64,000 nt of DNA from Bacteroides sp. 51 (GCF_010500965.1 NZ_QVMI01000007.1:1-64000); one strand, 5' to 3'. Shown: positions 33,227 through 42,311, numbered from the stretch's first letter. A program made the numbers and translations. The notes: generated from the sequence alone by a model not told the origin.

Positions 33227-34504
33227 CTACGAGTTTAGAGCGGTTACAATATTCAATCGGGAAGCACGCCAGGCCGGTACGCCCGAGCTCAACAAATTCA
33301 GTATTAAACAGAACAAGAAGGTGCCGACAAAAATCATCGGGTCCATCAGCATAGCAGCAGATATAACATTACTTCCACCCAAAAAGCTGTTTGTTGAATT
33401 GGAGAACAACAGATCATTCAATACAAATACAGCACCATAAGAGAGTAATAGCCCCACAACACCACCGATCAGTGTAAGGATCATGCTTTCTGCCAGGATT
33501 TGTTTAAGAAGTTCTCCCCTGCTCGCCCCAAAAGAACGACGCACTCCTAACTCCGGGAAACGCTTACGCATACGGGATAAAGTCATTCCGGAAAGATTGA
33601 TAGCCGGAACCAATAATAACAGTACGATCACAACCACATATTCTACTCTGACACGGGTAATGTCGGGTCCGGGATTCGCCCACTTACGATGATTGTACAC
33701 AAACTGGTCATCGGGTTGTCCGCGATAATCAATAGTCTGTTCCGCATGCCGTTCATTAAACTGTATACGATACCGCTCGGCCTCTTCGCGTATAGCCGGA
33801 AAGTCATCTGAAGAACGAGCCAGCATAGCAACCCGCATCATTCCCATCGTGTTACTCCAGGTAATGCTAGCTATATTGGTTGTAGAAAATGGTATCCACA
33901 CCTGGGCATAAGCAGTAGGAGCCAGTTTGGAAATATCTTTCACAACAGCCACAACGGTATAATCCGAGTGATTCAGGCTGATTGTACGCCCTATCGCCTC
34001 GATGGTTCCATAAAGTTTACGGGCCACACTCTCGGCAATTACAGCTTTGGTAATTCCGGATTCACAATCGGCAAGGTCATAGGGTTTTCCATTAATAAAA
34101 GGAAATTCAAATACTTTCCAAAACGCTTCATCGGTTTGCAATACATCGACTTTCATTGATTCTCCCTCGGGTGCAGAAGCCAGAAAGCTGGTATAGGGTG
34201 GAGAGTAAATGCAAACTGCCTCAGGAGTGGTTAATTCTTTGAAACACTCTTTGGCTGTTAAAAGCGACATGGGTCCATTGGTAGAATTTGTTGGGTCGTT
34301 ATTCCAATATGTGCGCATCCACTTTACGTACAATGTGCGATGCCTGTTTACCTCCGGAGAATAATCTTCCAGTTCTATGCGCTGGGTAATTACCATCACC
34401 ATAATCATAGCGATGGCCATAGCCGTACCTATGACAGAGATAAAGCTTAGCAACTTATTCTCTTTTAGTTGGCGTAGCGCTTGTTTTATATATTGTTTAT
34501 ACAT
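33227..34504 (-). CDS. FtsX/MacB-type ABC permease (third)
   Basis: The start is set at ATG 34504 (MYKQYIKQALRQL, 425 residues); the TTG upstream is unlikely. It has a helix near residue 20-40, a periplasmic domain (~45-280), and FtsX helices with the ELGVRRSFGASRGELL motif (~325). It pairs with the next permease (31957) and probably assembles with one or both of the adjacent ATPases. Its architecture matches the permease at 37167. Confidence 0.88.
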   Translation of the reverse strand: MYKQYIKQALRQLKENKLLSFISVIGTAMAIAMIMVMVITQRIELEDYSPEVNRHRTLYVKWMRTYWNNDPTNSTNGPMSLLTAKECFKELTTPEAVCIYSPPYTSFLASAPEGESMKVDVLQTDEAFWKVFEFPFINGKPYDLADCESGITKAVIAESVARKLYGTIEAIGRTISLNHSDYTVVAVVKDISKLAPTAYAQVWIPFSTTNIASITWSNTMGMMRVAMLARSSDDFPAIREEAERYRIQFNERHAEQTIDYRGQPDDQFVYNHRKWANPGPDITRVRVEYVVVIVLLLLVPAINLSGMTLSRMRKRFPELGVRRSFGASRGELLKQILAESMILTLIGGVVGLLLSYGAVFVLNDLLFSNSTNSFLGGSNVISAAMLMDPMIFVGTFLFCLILNLLSSGVPAWRASRLNIVTALNS

Positions 34505-34521
34505 GATTCTTAATTTCAATA

Positions 34522-35193
34522 TTACACAACTAATTTACCATCAAGCAACCTGATTGTCCGGTAGGTTTGCCGGGCTTGCTTCTCATTATGAGTCACCATG
34601 ACAATCGTTTGTCCATCTTCTTTGTTTAGTTTTTGAAGCAACTCTATAATTTCACCGCCTGCTACGGAATCCAGGTTACCTGTCGGCTCATCGGCAAGCA
34701 AAACTTTGGGTTCTCCAACCAATGCACGGGCTATGGCCACCCGCTGACATTGTCCGCCACTCAATTGAGAGGGAAAATGACGCATTCGTATCTTATGCCC
34801 TAATCCTACACGCTCTAATGCCTCTTCGGCCAACTGTCTTGATTTCGAGGAACTGATGCCTCTATATAATAAAGGTAATTCAACGTTTTCAATCACAGTC
34901 AGGGTTCGTATCAAGTGATAGGACTGAAATATAAAGCCCAGATTCCTGTTACGGAACTCTGCTTGCTCTTTGTTTTTCAACCCATCTATATCCACACCAT
35001 TGATTGTAATGGTTCCCTGTGTCGGTGTGTCCAGCACTCCCATTATATTTAACAGGGTTGTTTTTCCACAGCCCGACGGTCCCATTATCGAAACAAATTC
35101 GCCCTTTTCAATCTTTAGATTCAGATCATTTAAAGCGACCGTTTCAATGGTAGTCGTGCGATATATTTTTGATACAGAGGCTAGCGTTATCAT
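34522..35193 (-). CDS. ABC transporter ATPase, MacB/LolD type (second)
   Basis: The 223-residue ATPase has Walker A (GPSGCGKTTLLN, ~38), the Q-loop FIFQSYHLIRTL, the signature LSGGQCQRVAIARAL (~140) and Walker B (VLLADEPTGNLD, ~160). It overlaps the previous ATPase gene by 4 nt (ATGA). It resembles that ATPase along its whole length, indicating duplication. It powers the linked FtsX-type permeases. Confidence 0.95.
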   Translation of the reverse strand: MITLASVSKIYRTTTIETVALNDLNLKIEKGEFVSIMGPSGCGKTTLLNIMGVLDTPTQGTITINGVDIDGLKNKEQAEFRNRNLGFIFQSYHLIRTLTVIENVELPLLYRGISSSKSRQLAEEALERVGLGHKIRMRHFPSQLSGGQCQRVAIARALVGEPKVLLADEPTGNLDSVAGGEIIELLQKLNKEDGQTIVMVTHNEKQARQTYRTIRLLDGKLVV

Positions 35194-35855
35194 TTTACTT
35201 GTCTACCGTCAAAGAATCGAATTGTGCGACTTGTTTGTTTAGCTTGTTCTTCGTTGTGCGTTACCATGACGATGGTGCGTCCGTCTTCTTTGTTTAGTTG
35301 GTGTAGTAATTCCATGACCTCGGCTCCCATCTTGGAGTCCAGGTTACCGGTAGGTTCATCGGCAAGCAGTATCTGAGGATTACCCACAATGGCACGGGCA
35401 ATGGCTACACGCTGGCACTGACCACCACTAAGTTGTGTCGGGAAGTGGCGCATACGATGGCTCAGACCTACGCGTTCCAGCATTTCCTGTGCCAAACGTT
35501 TACGTTCCGAACTGCTTGTGCCGCGATAAAGTAAAGGCAGTTCCACGTTATCCATTACATTCAGAGAGTTGATCAGGTGGAAAGACTGGAATACAAAGCC
35601 AAGTGTTTCGTTACGGAAAGCAGCCAATTGCCTGTCTTTCATATTACTAACATCAGTACCATTTATTTCAATCGCTCCTGTGGTTGGGTTATCCAATAAA
35701 CCGATAATATTCAATAGTGTGGACTTACCACAACCTGAAGGTCCCATAATAGATAGGAATTCACCACGCTCTACATTCAGATTTACATTTTCAAGAGCCA
35801 TTGTCTCAATTTCGCTGGTGCGATAAATCTTGGATACCGAATCAATTTTAATCAT
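35190..35855 (-). CDS. ABC transporter ATPase, MacB/LolD type (first)
   Basis: The 221-residue ATPase has Walker A (GPSGCGKSTLLN), signature LSGGQCQRVAIARAI and Walker B (ILLADEPTGNLDS). It lies 28 nt downstream of the permease at 35884. Both ATPases are complete, so the operon encodes either two exporters sharing one adaptor or one complex with heterodimeric ATPases. Confidence 0.95.
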   Translation of the reverse strand: MIKIDSVSKIYRTSEIETMALENVNLNVERGEFLSIMGPSGCGKSTLLNIIGLLDNPTTGAIEINGTDVSNMKDRQLAAFRNETLGFVFQSFHLINSLNVMDNVELPLLYRGTSSSERKRLAQEMLERVGLSHRMRHFPTQLSGGQCQRVAIARAIVGNPQILLADEPTGNLDSKMGAEVMELLHQLNKEDGRTIVMVTHNEEQAKQTSRTIRFFDGRQVK

Positions 35856-35883
35856 AGTTTATGCAATTTATTTATTAATACTT

Positions 35884-37164
35884 TTATTCATTTCTCAGTG
35901 CATCCGAAGGTAATGTTGCAGCCGCCTGCCTGGCAGGGATCAATGTACCGATCACTGCTATAAATAGCATCAGGGCATATACAATCAGACTTACAATCAA
36001 AAAGTGCGGAAGAAACCGGTTTTGGAGATAAGCGTCATTTTCAAACTGAGGGGGTTCGGCAAATCCGGTAAAATACACCCGTTGCAGAACAAAGAAAATG
36101 CCCAGTATCCAGGCGGCGGTTGTTATCAACCAGGATTCTGTCAGGAACTCTTTCATAATTTCTCTCCGCGTGCCACCTAATGCCATACGTAATCCGATTT
36201 CTCCCTTGCGCGAGTCACTGCGAAGCCAGAAGGTACCGGCAATGCCCAGGAAGGTGCAGATCAGGAAGAATGTAGCGAGGCTGATTTGCAGACGAAGTTT
36301 ATTTGTTACTCCCTGCGAAAACTCGGAATGTCTGTAAATCGTATCAAAATCGGTTAGTTTCAACATATATAGATTACCAACGTTCAAGCGCGAAGCCATT
36401 TCTTGTTTGAACTGTTCTGCAAAAACCTCTTTCGACAGTCCGTCGCGAATACGGAAACAGATCTGGGCAGACCACGGAAAGTCTTCTACATCGAGTGTTT
36501 CCAATGGAATGAATTGTGTACGTATAGGCTGCCCGGTAGACCGGAATTTAAAATCAGGCATAATTCCTTTTACCTCATAATAAACAGTATCATCCGAATA
36601 GGCCGGAAAGATTTCTTTTCCTACCAAACTTTTCCCCGGGGTAAGTTTGTCTTCTACCCATTTCGTTACATATATTGTACGACCATCGGGGTTCCGGTGC
36701 CCGGGCATCGTGCCTGTATTTATATCGTGCATACGGAATACTTTAAAGAAATCTCCATCATGGTAAAAGCTCATGATCAAAGCACTGGTTTGGATAGAGT
36801 CATATTGTACGGTGGTACTACTTGTAGATTCACTTAACGGATATTGGTTGTCGGCGGTTATGACAGCCGATTCAACTCCATCGTAACTCCTGACCTGATT
36901 ATACATATGAAGAAAATTAACCCTCCGTATAGAATCCGAGTTCAATTCCTCTCTGAATTTCCGGTGTGTGGAAGGGTATTGACCTATCGTCAACCGGAAT
37001 ACATTATCAATATTATATCCGGACGGAATGGCACGATTGCTCAACAGAACATATACCGGATCAATGACTCCCCACATAAAGAACGTAACAAGTACCAACT
37101 CCAGGAATATCCATGTATTTGCACGGCGTTTATTCCAGATTTGTTTTAATATATGTTTTATCAT
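35884..37164 (-). CDS. FtsX/MacB-type ABC permease (second)
   Basis: The 426-residue permease has the family layout: an N-terminal helix (~18-38), a periplasmic domain, then three helices with GEIGLRMALGGTRREIM (~325). The start MIKHILKQIWNKRRAN resembles the start of the permease at 31957 (MIKLMLKQIWNEKKSN), strong evidence for duplication of the pair. It lies 2 nt after the first permease. Confidence 0.88.
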   Translation of the reverse strand: MIKHILKQIWNKRRANTWIFLELVLVTFFMWGVIDPVYVLLSNRAIPSGYNIDNVFRLTIGQYPSTHRKFREELNSDSIRRVNFLHMYNQVRSYDGVESAVITADNQYPLSESTSSTTVQYDSIQTSALIMSFYHDGDFFKVFRMHDINTGTMPGHRNPDGRTIYVTKWVEDKLTPGKSLVGKEIFPAYSDDTVYYEVKGIMPDFKFRSTGQPIRTQFIPLETLDVEDFPWSAQICFRIRDGLSKEVFAEQFKQEMASRLNVGNLYMLKLTDFDTIYRHSEFSQGVTNKLRLQISLATFFLICTFLGIAGTFWLRSDSRKGEIGLRMALGGTRREIMKEFLTESWLITTAAWILGIFFVLQRVYFTGFAEPPQFENDAYLQNRFLPHFLIVSLIVYALMLFIAVIGTLIPARQAAATLPSDALRNE

Positions 37165-37166
37165 AA

Positions 37167-38474
37167 TTACTTGTTATTACTTAGTGAGTAAACAATTCCT
37201 TTCTTTAGTCCGTAGTGAACAGGAATAATAGCCGACAACAAATTGAGTATGAAGCATACCGCCAGCGCAGTAAAGAATACGGCAGGATTGAACAGCATTC
37301 CGATCGTGATAGTCATATCGGTTCCTTCCGGCAATGTTCCCGGCCATCTGTCAAACAGGGTTAACACCCAGTTCTTACTTGTATATATAAGGATGTAGGA
37401 TATAATTAATCCGACAGCTCCACCCAAAAATGTCAAGAGGAAATTCTCAGTAAGTATCTGGTGCATCAATTTCCGGTATGAGGCTCCAAAGGCTTTACGA
37501 AGCCCGACTTCGGCAAGCCTCTTCTCCATACGCGAGGAAACCATACCGCCTAAGTTTACGGCAGGAATAATAAGTAAAGCCAAAAGAATGGTTCCGAATG
37601 TTTTAATGACTTCGACCCAATTTATTTCCATATTATTATATTGACGGAAAACAGATTTCCAGTATACATCCGGCTGTCCGGACATGGTGAGTACATATTT
37701 ATCCTGGCTATTATTTATTTTTCTCAGGATTTCATCTGCTTCAGCCTTTACGGAAGGAGCATCTGAAGCTGTTTTTGCTAAGAAAATAACCTTTAGCGCT
37801 CCCAGCATTCCTTCGCCCCATTTTGAAGGAACAAGGTTTTCGGCTCTAATCGTAAATGGCACCCATATTTGTGCATAAGTCAGCGGTGTGGCCAGCGATA
37901 CGTCCCGAACAGCGCCCGATATTCTATAGTCATTCCCATCCAACATCATTCTTTTCCCTTCGGCTTCGGTGGTACCGAACAGTGTCTTAGCCAATGACGC
38001 CGAAATAACTGCCGTCTTTATAGCCGATTGGAAATCAGTGTCTGTATATGAGGTACCATGGATAAAATCAAAACTAAATACATTCCAGAAGTTATGATCT
38101 GTGTATCTCACCTTTACGGGAAGCATTCCTCTTTCATTGTCTAGTTCAACAAAAGGGTGATCATCCCAGACTTCCATGACGGCAGAAACAAGCTCGGGCG
38201 ACTGCATGGTGTAAAGGTGCTCCTTAACAAACTCGTAAGAGAATAAGGAACTACTCATGCCATCGGTTTTGGGGTAATTGACCCTCAGACTATTAGCAAT
38301 AAGCGTGCGGTTCCTGTTGTTCTCGGGGTATATCGGAGCGATTTTTATGTAATATACAATGGCTATGACCATGGTCATGGCTATCGCCAGGCCTGTCCCG
38401 ACAATGTACACGGAACTATATAGTTTGTTTTGCTTGAGCATTTGCCAAGCTTGTTTGAAATAAACTTTGATCAT
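37167..38474 (-). CDS. FtsX/MacB-type ABC permease (first)
   Basis: The 435-residue permease has an N-terminal helix (~18-42), a periplasmic domain and C-terminal FtsX helices with EVGLRKAFGASYRKL (~325). Its start (MIKVYFKQAWQMLKQNKLYSS) resembles that of the permease at 33227. It overlaps the adaptor gene by 4 nt, so the operon is translationally coupled from the adaptor onward. Confidence 0.88.
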   Translation of the reverse strand: MIKVYFKQAWQMLKQNKLYSSVYIVGTGLAIAMTMVIAIVYYIKIAPIYPENNRNRTLIANSLRVNYPKTDGMSSSLFSYEFVKEHLYTMQSPELVSAVMEVWDDHPFVELDNERGMLPVKVRYTDHNFWNVFSFDFIHGTSYTDTDFQSAIKTAVISASLAKTLFGTTEAEGKRMMLDGNDYRISGAVRDVSLATPLTYAQIWVPFTIRAENLVPSKWGEGMLGALKVIFLAKTASDAPSVKAEADEILRKINNSQDKYVLTMSGQPDVYWKSVFRQYNNMEINWVEVIKTFGTILLALLIIPAVNLGGMVSSRMEKRLAEVGLRKAFGASYRKLMHQILTENFLLTFLGGAVGLIISYILIYTSKNWVLTLFDRWPGTLPEGTDMTITIGMLFNPAVFFTALAVCFILNLLSAIIPVHYGLKKGIVYSLSNNK

Positions 38475-39718
38475 TTTACCTTCAGTTTATTTTTATTCTT
38501 ATGCGAAGACATATCGGATACCACCACCTTATCACCCGGTTTTAATCCACTTACAACTTCTACATATTCAAAGTTAGAGTCTCCCAGTTGTACTTTACGT
38601 TTCACCAGTTCCTTTTCGCTGTCCATCACAAAGAGTTCATACTCGCCCCGCCCCATGTAATAGGAAGCATTTGTCAGGCGCATCACATCTTCTTTCACGG
38701 CGTTCATCACGTAAACGTCGGTTTTCAGACCGGAACGCAAACGTCGGTTGCTATCATCATTTAATTGTACGGAGAAGGAGATTACACCATTCTTGGAAAG
38801 CGGCGTAACGCTGGAAACTACACCGTCCAGCTTTTCACTTCCGATCTTCACGATAGCCCGTCCACCGGCAGCCACGCGGTCGCCATAAGCATCGGCTATT
38901 TCAGCATCTACTTTGAAATGACTTAAATCGGAAATAATAGCAACTTGTGCTCCCTGTGCCACCTGTGCACCTACCTGATTGTTGACATAAGTAAGAATAG
39001 CTTTACGTGGCGAACGGATCTGTGCATCATCCAATGTGCGTTTCATTTCGGCCAGAGATTTACGGAATATCTGATAATCAAGTTCCTGTACTTTCAGGTC
39101 GGCAGCGAGCACTTGTTGTTCATTCGAATATTGCTGGCGCAGTTGTTCCAATTCCAGTTGGGCAACGTTGTATTTCAACTCTACTTCGCGCACTTTATCA
39201 GTCGTTCCGGCACCCAAACTATCGAGATACTGCTCATTGCGCAACTCTACCTTCATGCGATTCAACTTCATGGCAGATACTTTGATTTGCATGGCCATAT
39301 CGCTCAGTTTAGTCTGGTTATTTACCCTTAACTGTTCAAGTTGATAGCGGCGTTTTTCTTCTTCGTCCAATAGCTTCTTGTATTCGGTTTCCGTACTCTG
39401 CAAGTCAAGCTTCAGGATAGGAGTGCCTACATCAACAGAGTCTCCCCCTTTCAGATAAACTTCTACGATACGGCTATTAATCGGCGAATTGATAATCTCC
39501 TCAAAAGCAGGAACTACCTTACCGGAAGCACTTACACTGACCTCAATTGTTCCCTGATCGACGGTCGAGATAATTAAATCTTTCTTCTGTACACCGGCAC
39601 GCATAAATGATATCAAAAAACTGATAGCCACGATACATACTACGGCAATAGCCGAAAAACGAATAATCTTCTTGTTGCGTTCCTTATTACGAACTTCTTT
39701 TGGAATCTCTCTATCCAT
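38471..39718 (-). CDS. Periplasmic adaptor (membrane fusion) protein, HlyD/MacA family
   Basis: The start is set at ATG 39718 (MDREIPKEV, 415 residues). The longer in-frame extension starts with TTG and would lie in the promoter leader. The protein has a single N-terminal helix (~22-42), a split lipoyl domain (SPINSRIVEVYLKGGDSVDVGTP, and the second half near QIRSPRKAILTYV), a long coiled-coil hairpin (~100-225), a beta-barrel and a membrane-proximal domain. It bridges the ABC permeases to TolC. It is the first gene of the exporter operon, preceded by a sigma-54-like promoter and dyad. Confidence 0.92.
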   Translation of the reverse strand: MDREIPKEVRNKERNKKIIRFSAIAVVCIVAISFLISFMRAGVQKKDLIISTVDQGTIEVSVSASGKVVPAFEEIINSPINSRIVEVYLKGGDSVDVGTPILKLDLQSTETEYKKLLDEEEKRRYQLEQLRVNNQTKLSDMAMQIKVSAMKLNRMKVELRNEQYLDSLGAGTTDKVREVELKYNVAQLELEQLRQQYSNEQQVLAADLKVQELDYQIFRKSLAEMKRTLDDAQIRSPRKAILTYVNNQVGAQVAQGAQVAIISDLSHFKVDAEIADAYGDRVAAGGRAIVKIGSEKLDGVVSSVTPLSKNGVISFSVQLNDDSNRRLRSGLKTDVYVMNAVKEDVMRLTNASYYMGRGEYELFVMDSEKELVKRKVQLGDSNFEYVEVVSGLKPGDKVVVSDMSSHKNKNKLKVK

Positions 39719-39807
39719 ATCTGATTGATTTATGCGGCAAAATACCGCTGCCATTTTTTTCTGATTTTTGAGGTGCAGGCATAAAGCGAACAACTCATCT
39801 ATAAATA

Positions 39808-39823
39808 GTCAAAGCGTGTGCCA
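39808..39823 (-). promoter_or_regulatory. Sigma-54-like promoter of the exporter operon
   Basis: The minus strand reads TGGCAC-ACGCT-TTGAC; the -24 element is perfect, while the -12 GC is GA. The predicted start of transcription is near 39796, giving a leader of about 78 nt to the ATG at 39718. It is near-identical to the tolC site. Confidence 0.55.
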
Positions 39824-39861
39824 AAATCATAAATCACTGATAAACAAATAGATATAAAAAA

Positions 39862-39891
39862 CACAAGGTGTTCGTTTCCGAACACCTTGTG
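39862..39891. promoter_or_regulatory. GTGTTC-N6-GAACAC dyad (candidate enhancer; also terminator-like)
   Basis: CACAAGGTGTTCG and CGAACACCTTGTG form a 13-bp dyad with core GTGTTCGTTTCCGAACAC (39868-39885), about 80 bp upstream of the predicted start. On the minus strand it is followed by TTTTTT, so it may also terminate the glucosaminidase transcript. Confidence 0.55.
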
Positions 39892-39944
39892 CGTTTTTGA
39901 AAGACTTTAAAGGTTGTAAATTTCAAACTATTGACAAGCAATTG

Positions 39945-40024
39945 ATAACTCTAAGAGTTGTCTGCATAACTCCTCAAGTTATTCGAATAACTCTTAAAGT
40001 TATGGCGATAACTCTAAGAGTTAT
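39945..40024. repeat. Palindrome tetrad 2 (AACTC..GAGTT family), 21-bp period
   Basis: Units ATAACTCTAAGAGTTGT, ATAACTCCTCAAGTTAT, ATAACTCTTAAAGTTAT and ATAACTCTAAGAGTTAT start at 39945, 39966, 39987 and 40008, exactly 21 bp apart with 4-bp spacers. It lies 50 bp beyond the end of the glucosaminidase gene. Confidence 0.9.
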
Positions 40025-40073
40025 CAGTTCATCTTGTCTATCTATTATCTCGAAAAGACACTTTTTATCAACA

Positions 40074-41000
40074 TTATCTGAGTCGCAGACGATGACCAAT
40101 CTCCGGAATATAGTCGGGATCTTTTTTATTCATCTTATAGAGGTTCTTCAACCGGATACCGTACATCTGGGCAATACTGTGCATGGAATCACCATCTCTT
40201 ACAATATGTACCGTGTATTTTTTAGCAGCCTTCGTATTCTTCTTACACAAGTAGATAACATCGCCGTTGGTCAGTGTGTAGTCTTCATGAAGATCGTTAT
40301 ACTTTATAAGTTTACGCCAACTAACGCCTGTTTCTTTATCCAATCCTTTGAATGTATCACCATCGCGGGCAACAATATAAGCAAGGTCATTGGAAAGATA
40401 AACCTGATGTTGTAAAGTAGAAACTGTTTCTGATTTTGAAGAAGACTTACCTTTACCCCCTTTTTTGTCATATTTATAAAGTTCATAGTCTTCTATAATC
40501 GTAATCAGACGATTGGCATACGATGGGTCGGTGGCATAACCTGCCTTTTTCAATCCTCTGGCCCAACCTTTATAGTCCTTTATATCTAGTTTAAACAAAA
40601 AAGCATAACGGGCACCATTAGCCAGAAATTTAGAATGATCTTCATAAGATTCTCTGGGATGGCTATAAGCACGGAAGCATTCATTGCGGGCATCATCATC
40701 ATGGCGAACGGTCTTTCCACGCCAATTGCTTCCACATTTTATACCAAAATGATTATTGCTTTTTCTGGCAAGTGCACTTTGTCCGGCACCGCTTTCCAGA
40801 ATTCCCTGTGCCAGGGTGATACTGGCAGGAATCTTGTGCTTTTTCATTTCATCAACCGCCAAATCACTATACTTATTTATATAAGCCAGATAGTGGGCAT
40901 TCCGTCCTTTCTGTGCATGCGCGCTCAATGAACAAACCATGAATAGAAGGAAGGTAAAAGAAAAGGCAATACTTGTATAGCGGGGGCGTGAATACTTCAT
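40074..41000 (-). CDS. Secreted glucosaminidase with LysM repeats
   Basis: The start is set at ATG 41000, giving a 308-residue protein with a signal peptide (MKYSRPRYTSIAFSFTFLLF.., to ~28); the longer frame would overlap the divergent cdd gene. A GH73-type glucosaminidase domain (~35-170) has its catalytic Glu in QGILESGAGQSALA, followed by two LysM modules (~205-250 and ~262-308). It cuts the glycan strand of peptidoglycan and binds the wall. It is a probable daughter-cell or remodelling hydrolase and is monocistronic. Confidence 0.9.
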   Translation of the reverse strand: MKYSRPRYTSIAFSFTFLLFMVCSLSAHAQKGRNAHYLAYINKYSDLAVDEMKKHKIPASITLAQGILESGAGQSALARKSNNHFGIKCGSNWRGKTVRHDDDARNECFRAYSHPRESYEDHSKFLANGARYAFLFKLDIKDYKGWARGLKKAGYATDPSYANRLITIIEDYELYKYDKKGGKGKSSSKSETVSTLQHQVYLSNDLAYIVARDGDTFKGLDKETGVSWRKLIKYNDLHEDYTLTNGDVIYLCKKNTKAAKKYTVHIVRDGDSMHSIAQMYGIRLKNLYKMNKKDPDYIPEIGHRLRLR

Positions 41001-41064
41001 TTTACACAAATCGTTAAGGGTTATTGATGTTCTCTTGTTGAGTACACAAAAGTCGAGAAAAAAG

Positions 41065-41094
41065 TTGGGATTATCAATCTCTTTTCTAACTTTG
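41065..41094 (+). promoter_or_regulatory. Promoter for cdd
   Basis: TTG (41065-41067), 19 nt, TAACTTTG (41087-41094): a near-ideal Bacteroidetes promoter. The start would be about 15 nt before the cdd ATG. Confidence 0.7.
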
Positions 41095-41115
41095 TGATAT
41101 ATATACATTTTAGCC

Positions 41116-41595
41116 ATGAAAGACCTAAAGATCACTGCTGTTATAAAAATATACCAATTCGAGGAGTTAAGTAAAGCTGACCAGGAGTTAATTACTGCTG
41201 CCAAGGAAGCTACGAAACGTAGTTATGTGCCCTATTCCAGGTTTTCTGTCGGCGCAGCAGCACGGTTAGTTAACGGAACCGTTGTAACAGGTACTAACCA
41301 GGAAAATGCCGCCTACCCTTCCGGAATATGTGCCGAACGTACTACGTTATTTTATGCAAACTCACAATATCCGGATCAACCGGTCGATGTTTTGGCTGTT
41401 GCGGCACGTACAGAAGCTGATTTCATCGCAAGTCCTATTCCGCCCTGCGGCGCCTGCCGGCAGGTGATGCTGGAAACGGAAGTCAGATATAATCACCCTT
41501 TCCGCATTTTACTCTACGGAAAAGAGGAAATATATGAGATTAGCAGCGTAGGCGATTTATTGCCGCTATCGTTTGATGCTTCTTCGATGGAATAA
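41116..41595 (+). CDS. cdd: Cytidine deaminase
   Basis: The 159-residue enzyme deaminates cytidine and deoxycytidine in pyrimidine salvage. Zinc ligands and the catalytic Glu are visible: Cys-Ala-Glu in YPSGICAERTTLF (~75) and the Cys pair in PPCGACRQ (~112). The YVPYSRFSVGAA substrate-binding motif is intact, and the length is that of a homotetrameric-type CDA. It is divergent from the glucosaminidase and followed by a 10-nt-repeat hairpin. Confidence 0.95.
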   Translation: MKDLKITAVIKIYQFEELSKADQELITAAKEATKRSYVPYSRFSVGAAARLVNGTVVTGTNQENAAYPSGICAERTTLFYANSQYPDQPVDVLAVAARTEADFIASPIPPCGACRQVMLETEVRYNHPFRILLYGKEEIYEISSVGDLLPLSFDASSME

Positions 41596-41607
41596 ATGAA
41601 GGTATTT

Positions 41608-41679
41608 TTGAAACACAGATTAACGCAGATTATATGAAGCCATTTAAATAAATAATCTGCGTTAGTCTGCGTTTCAAAA
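41608..41679. repeat. 10-nt-repeat hairpin (GCAGATTAAC family), copy 3
   Basis: GAAACACAGATTAACGCAG and the complementary CTGCGTTAGTCTGCGTTTC arms flank a short loop between cdd and the next convergent gene. Confidence 0.88.
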
Positions 41680-41705
41680 CAATCAAGACCGATTAGAATA
41701 CTTGC

Positions 41706-42311
41706 CTACGATTTCTTTAACTTTCCTTTCTTCGCCAGAAACTTAGCAAACTCTCTACCAGCCTTACCATATGTTTCCTGAATTCGGAAACCTGTATCGA
41801 AGTCAGTACCCATGAAATTGTTGGCAGATGCATTCTTAATCTTAAACTTAGCAATTGGTTCGCCGGTAGCTATATCAATAATTGCCCCACTTATATCAAT
41901 AGCTGCATTACGACGCATTACACCTACATTAAATCCGGGTTCAGTAAAATCGGTATTGAATACAAACAAGTATTTTGCCCCTTCATCGTCAACAACTATC
42001 TCATAATCTTCCATATACTTATGGAACAATTCGATAAACTGTGGTTCGAAACGGCCTTTACGGTCGCCAATCCAGTTTTCATGCCATTTATCTCCCCTAC
42101 CGGCTTCTTTTTTATTGTAATCGCTAATCTTTTTATTAATGTATTCCTGCTCGGTCATCTTGCCAACCAACATATCGTCATACGTAAACTCAAACTTAAC
42201 AATTTTCTCTCCCTGCAAAGCCTCGAGCGAACCGGAAGTTAATACAATACTTTGTGCATGAAGCCCTATGCTAAGCAAACATAGCACTGTCAGAAATAGC
42301 GTTTTTTTCAT
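41706..42311 (-). CDS. Exported hypothetical protein
   Basis: The 201-residue protein has a clear signal peptide (MKKTLFLTVLCLLSIGLHAQ). The mature part is alpha/beta with a conserved-looking YEIVVDDEGAKYLFVFNTDFTEPGFNVGV segment and no cysteines or lipobox, suggesting a soluble periplasmic or surface protein. Homologues are restricted to Bacteroidetes as far as I recognise, with no known function. It is convergent with cdd and divergent from nudC. Confidence 0.75.
   Translation of the reverse strand: MKKTLFLTVLCLLSIGLHAQSIVLTSGSLEALQGEKIVKFEFTYDDMLVGKMTEQEYINKKISDYNKKEAGRGDKWHENWIGDRKGRFEPQFIELFHKYMEDYEIVVDDEGAKYLFVFNTDFTEPGFNVGVMRRNAAIDISGAIIDIATGEPIAKFKIKNASANNFMGTDFDTGFRIQETYGKAGREFAKFLAKKGKLKKS

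Noticed and set aside
39719-39793. N-terminal extension of the adaptor protein starting at TTG 39793
   Set aside because: The start codon is TTG, the extra residues have no family match, and the segment lies in the leader downstream of the predicted promoter.
41001-41204. N-terminal extension of the glucosaminidase
   Set aside because: It would overlap the divergent cdd gene and its promoter and would bury the signal peptide.
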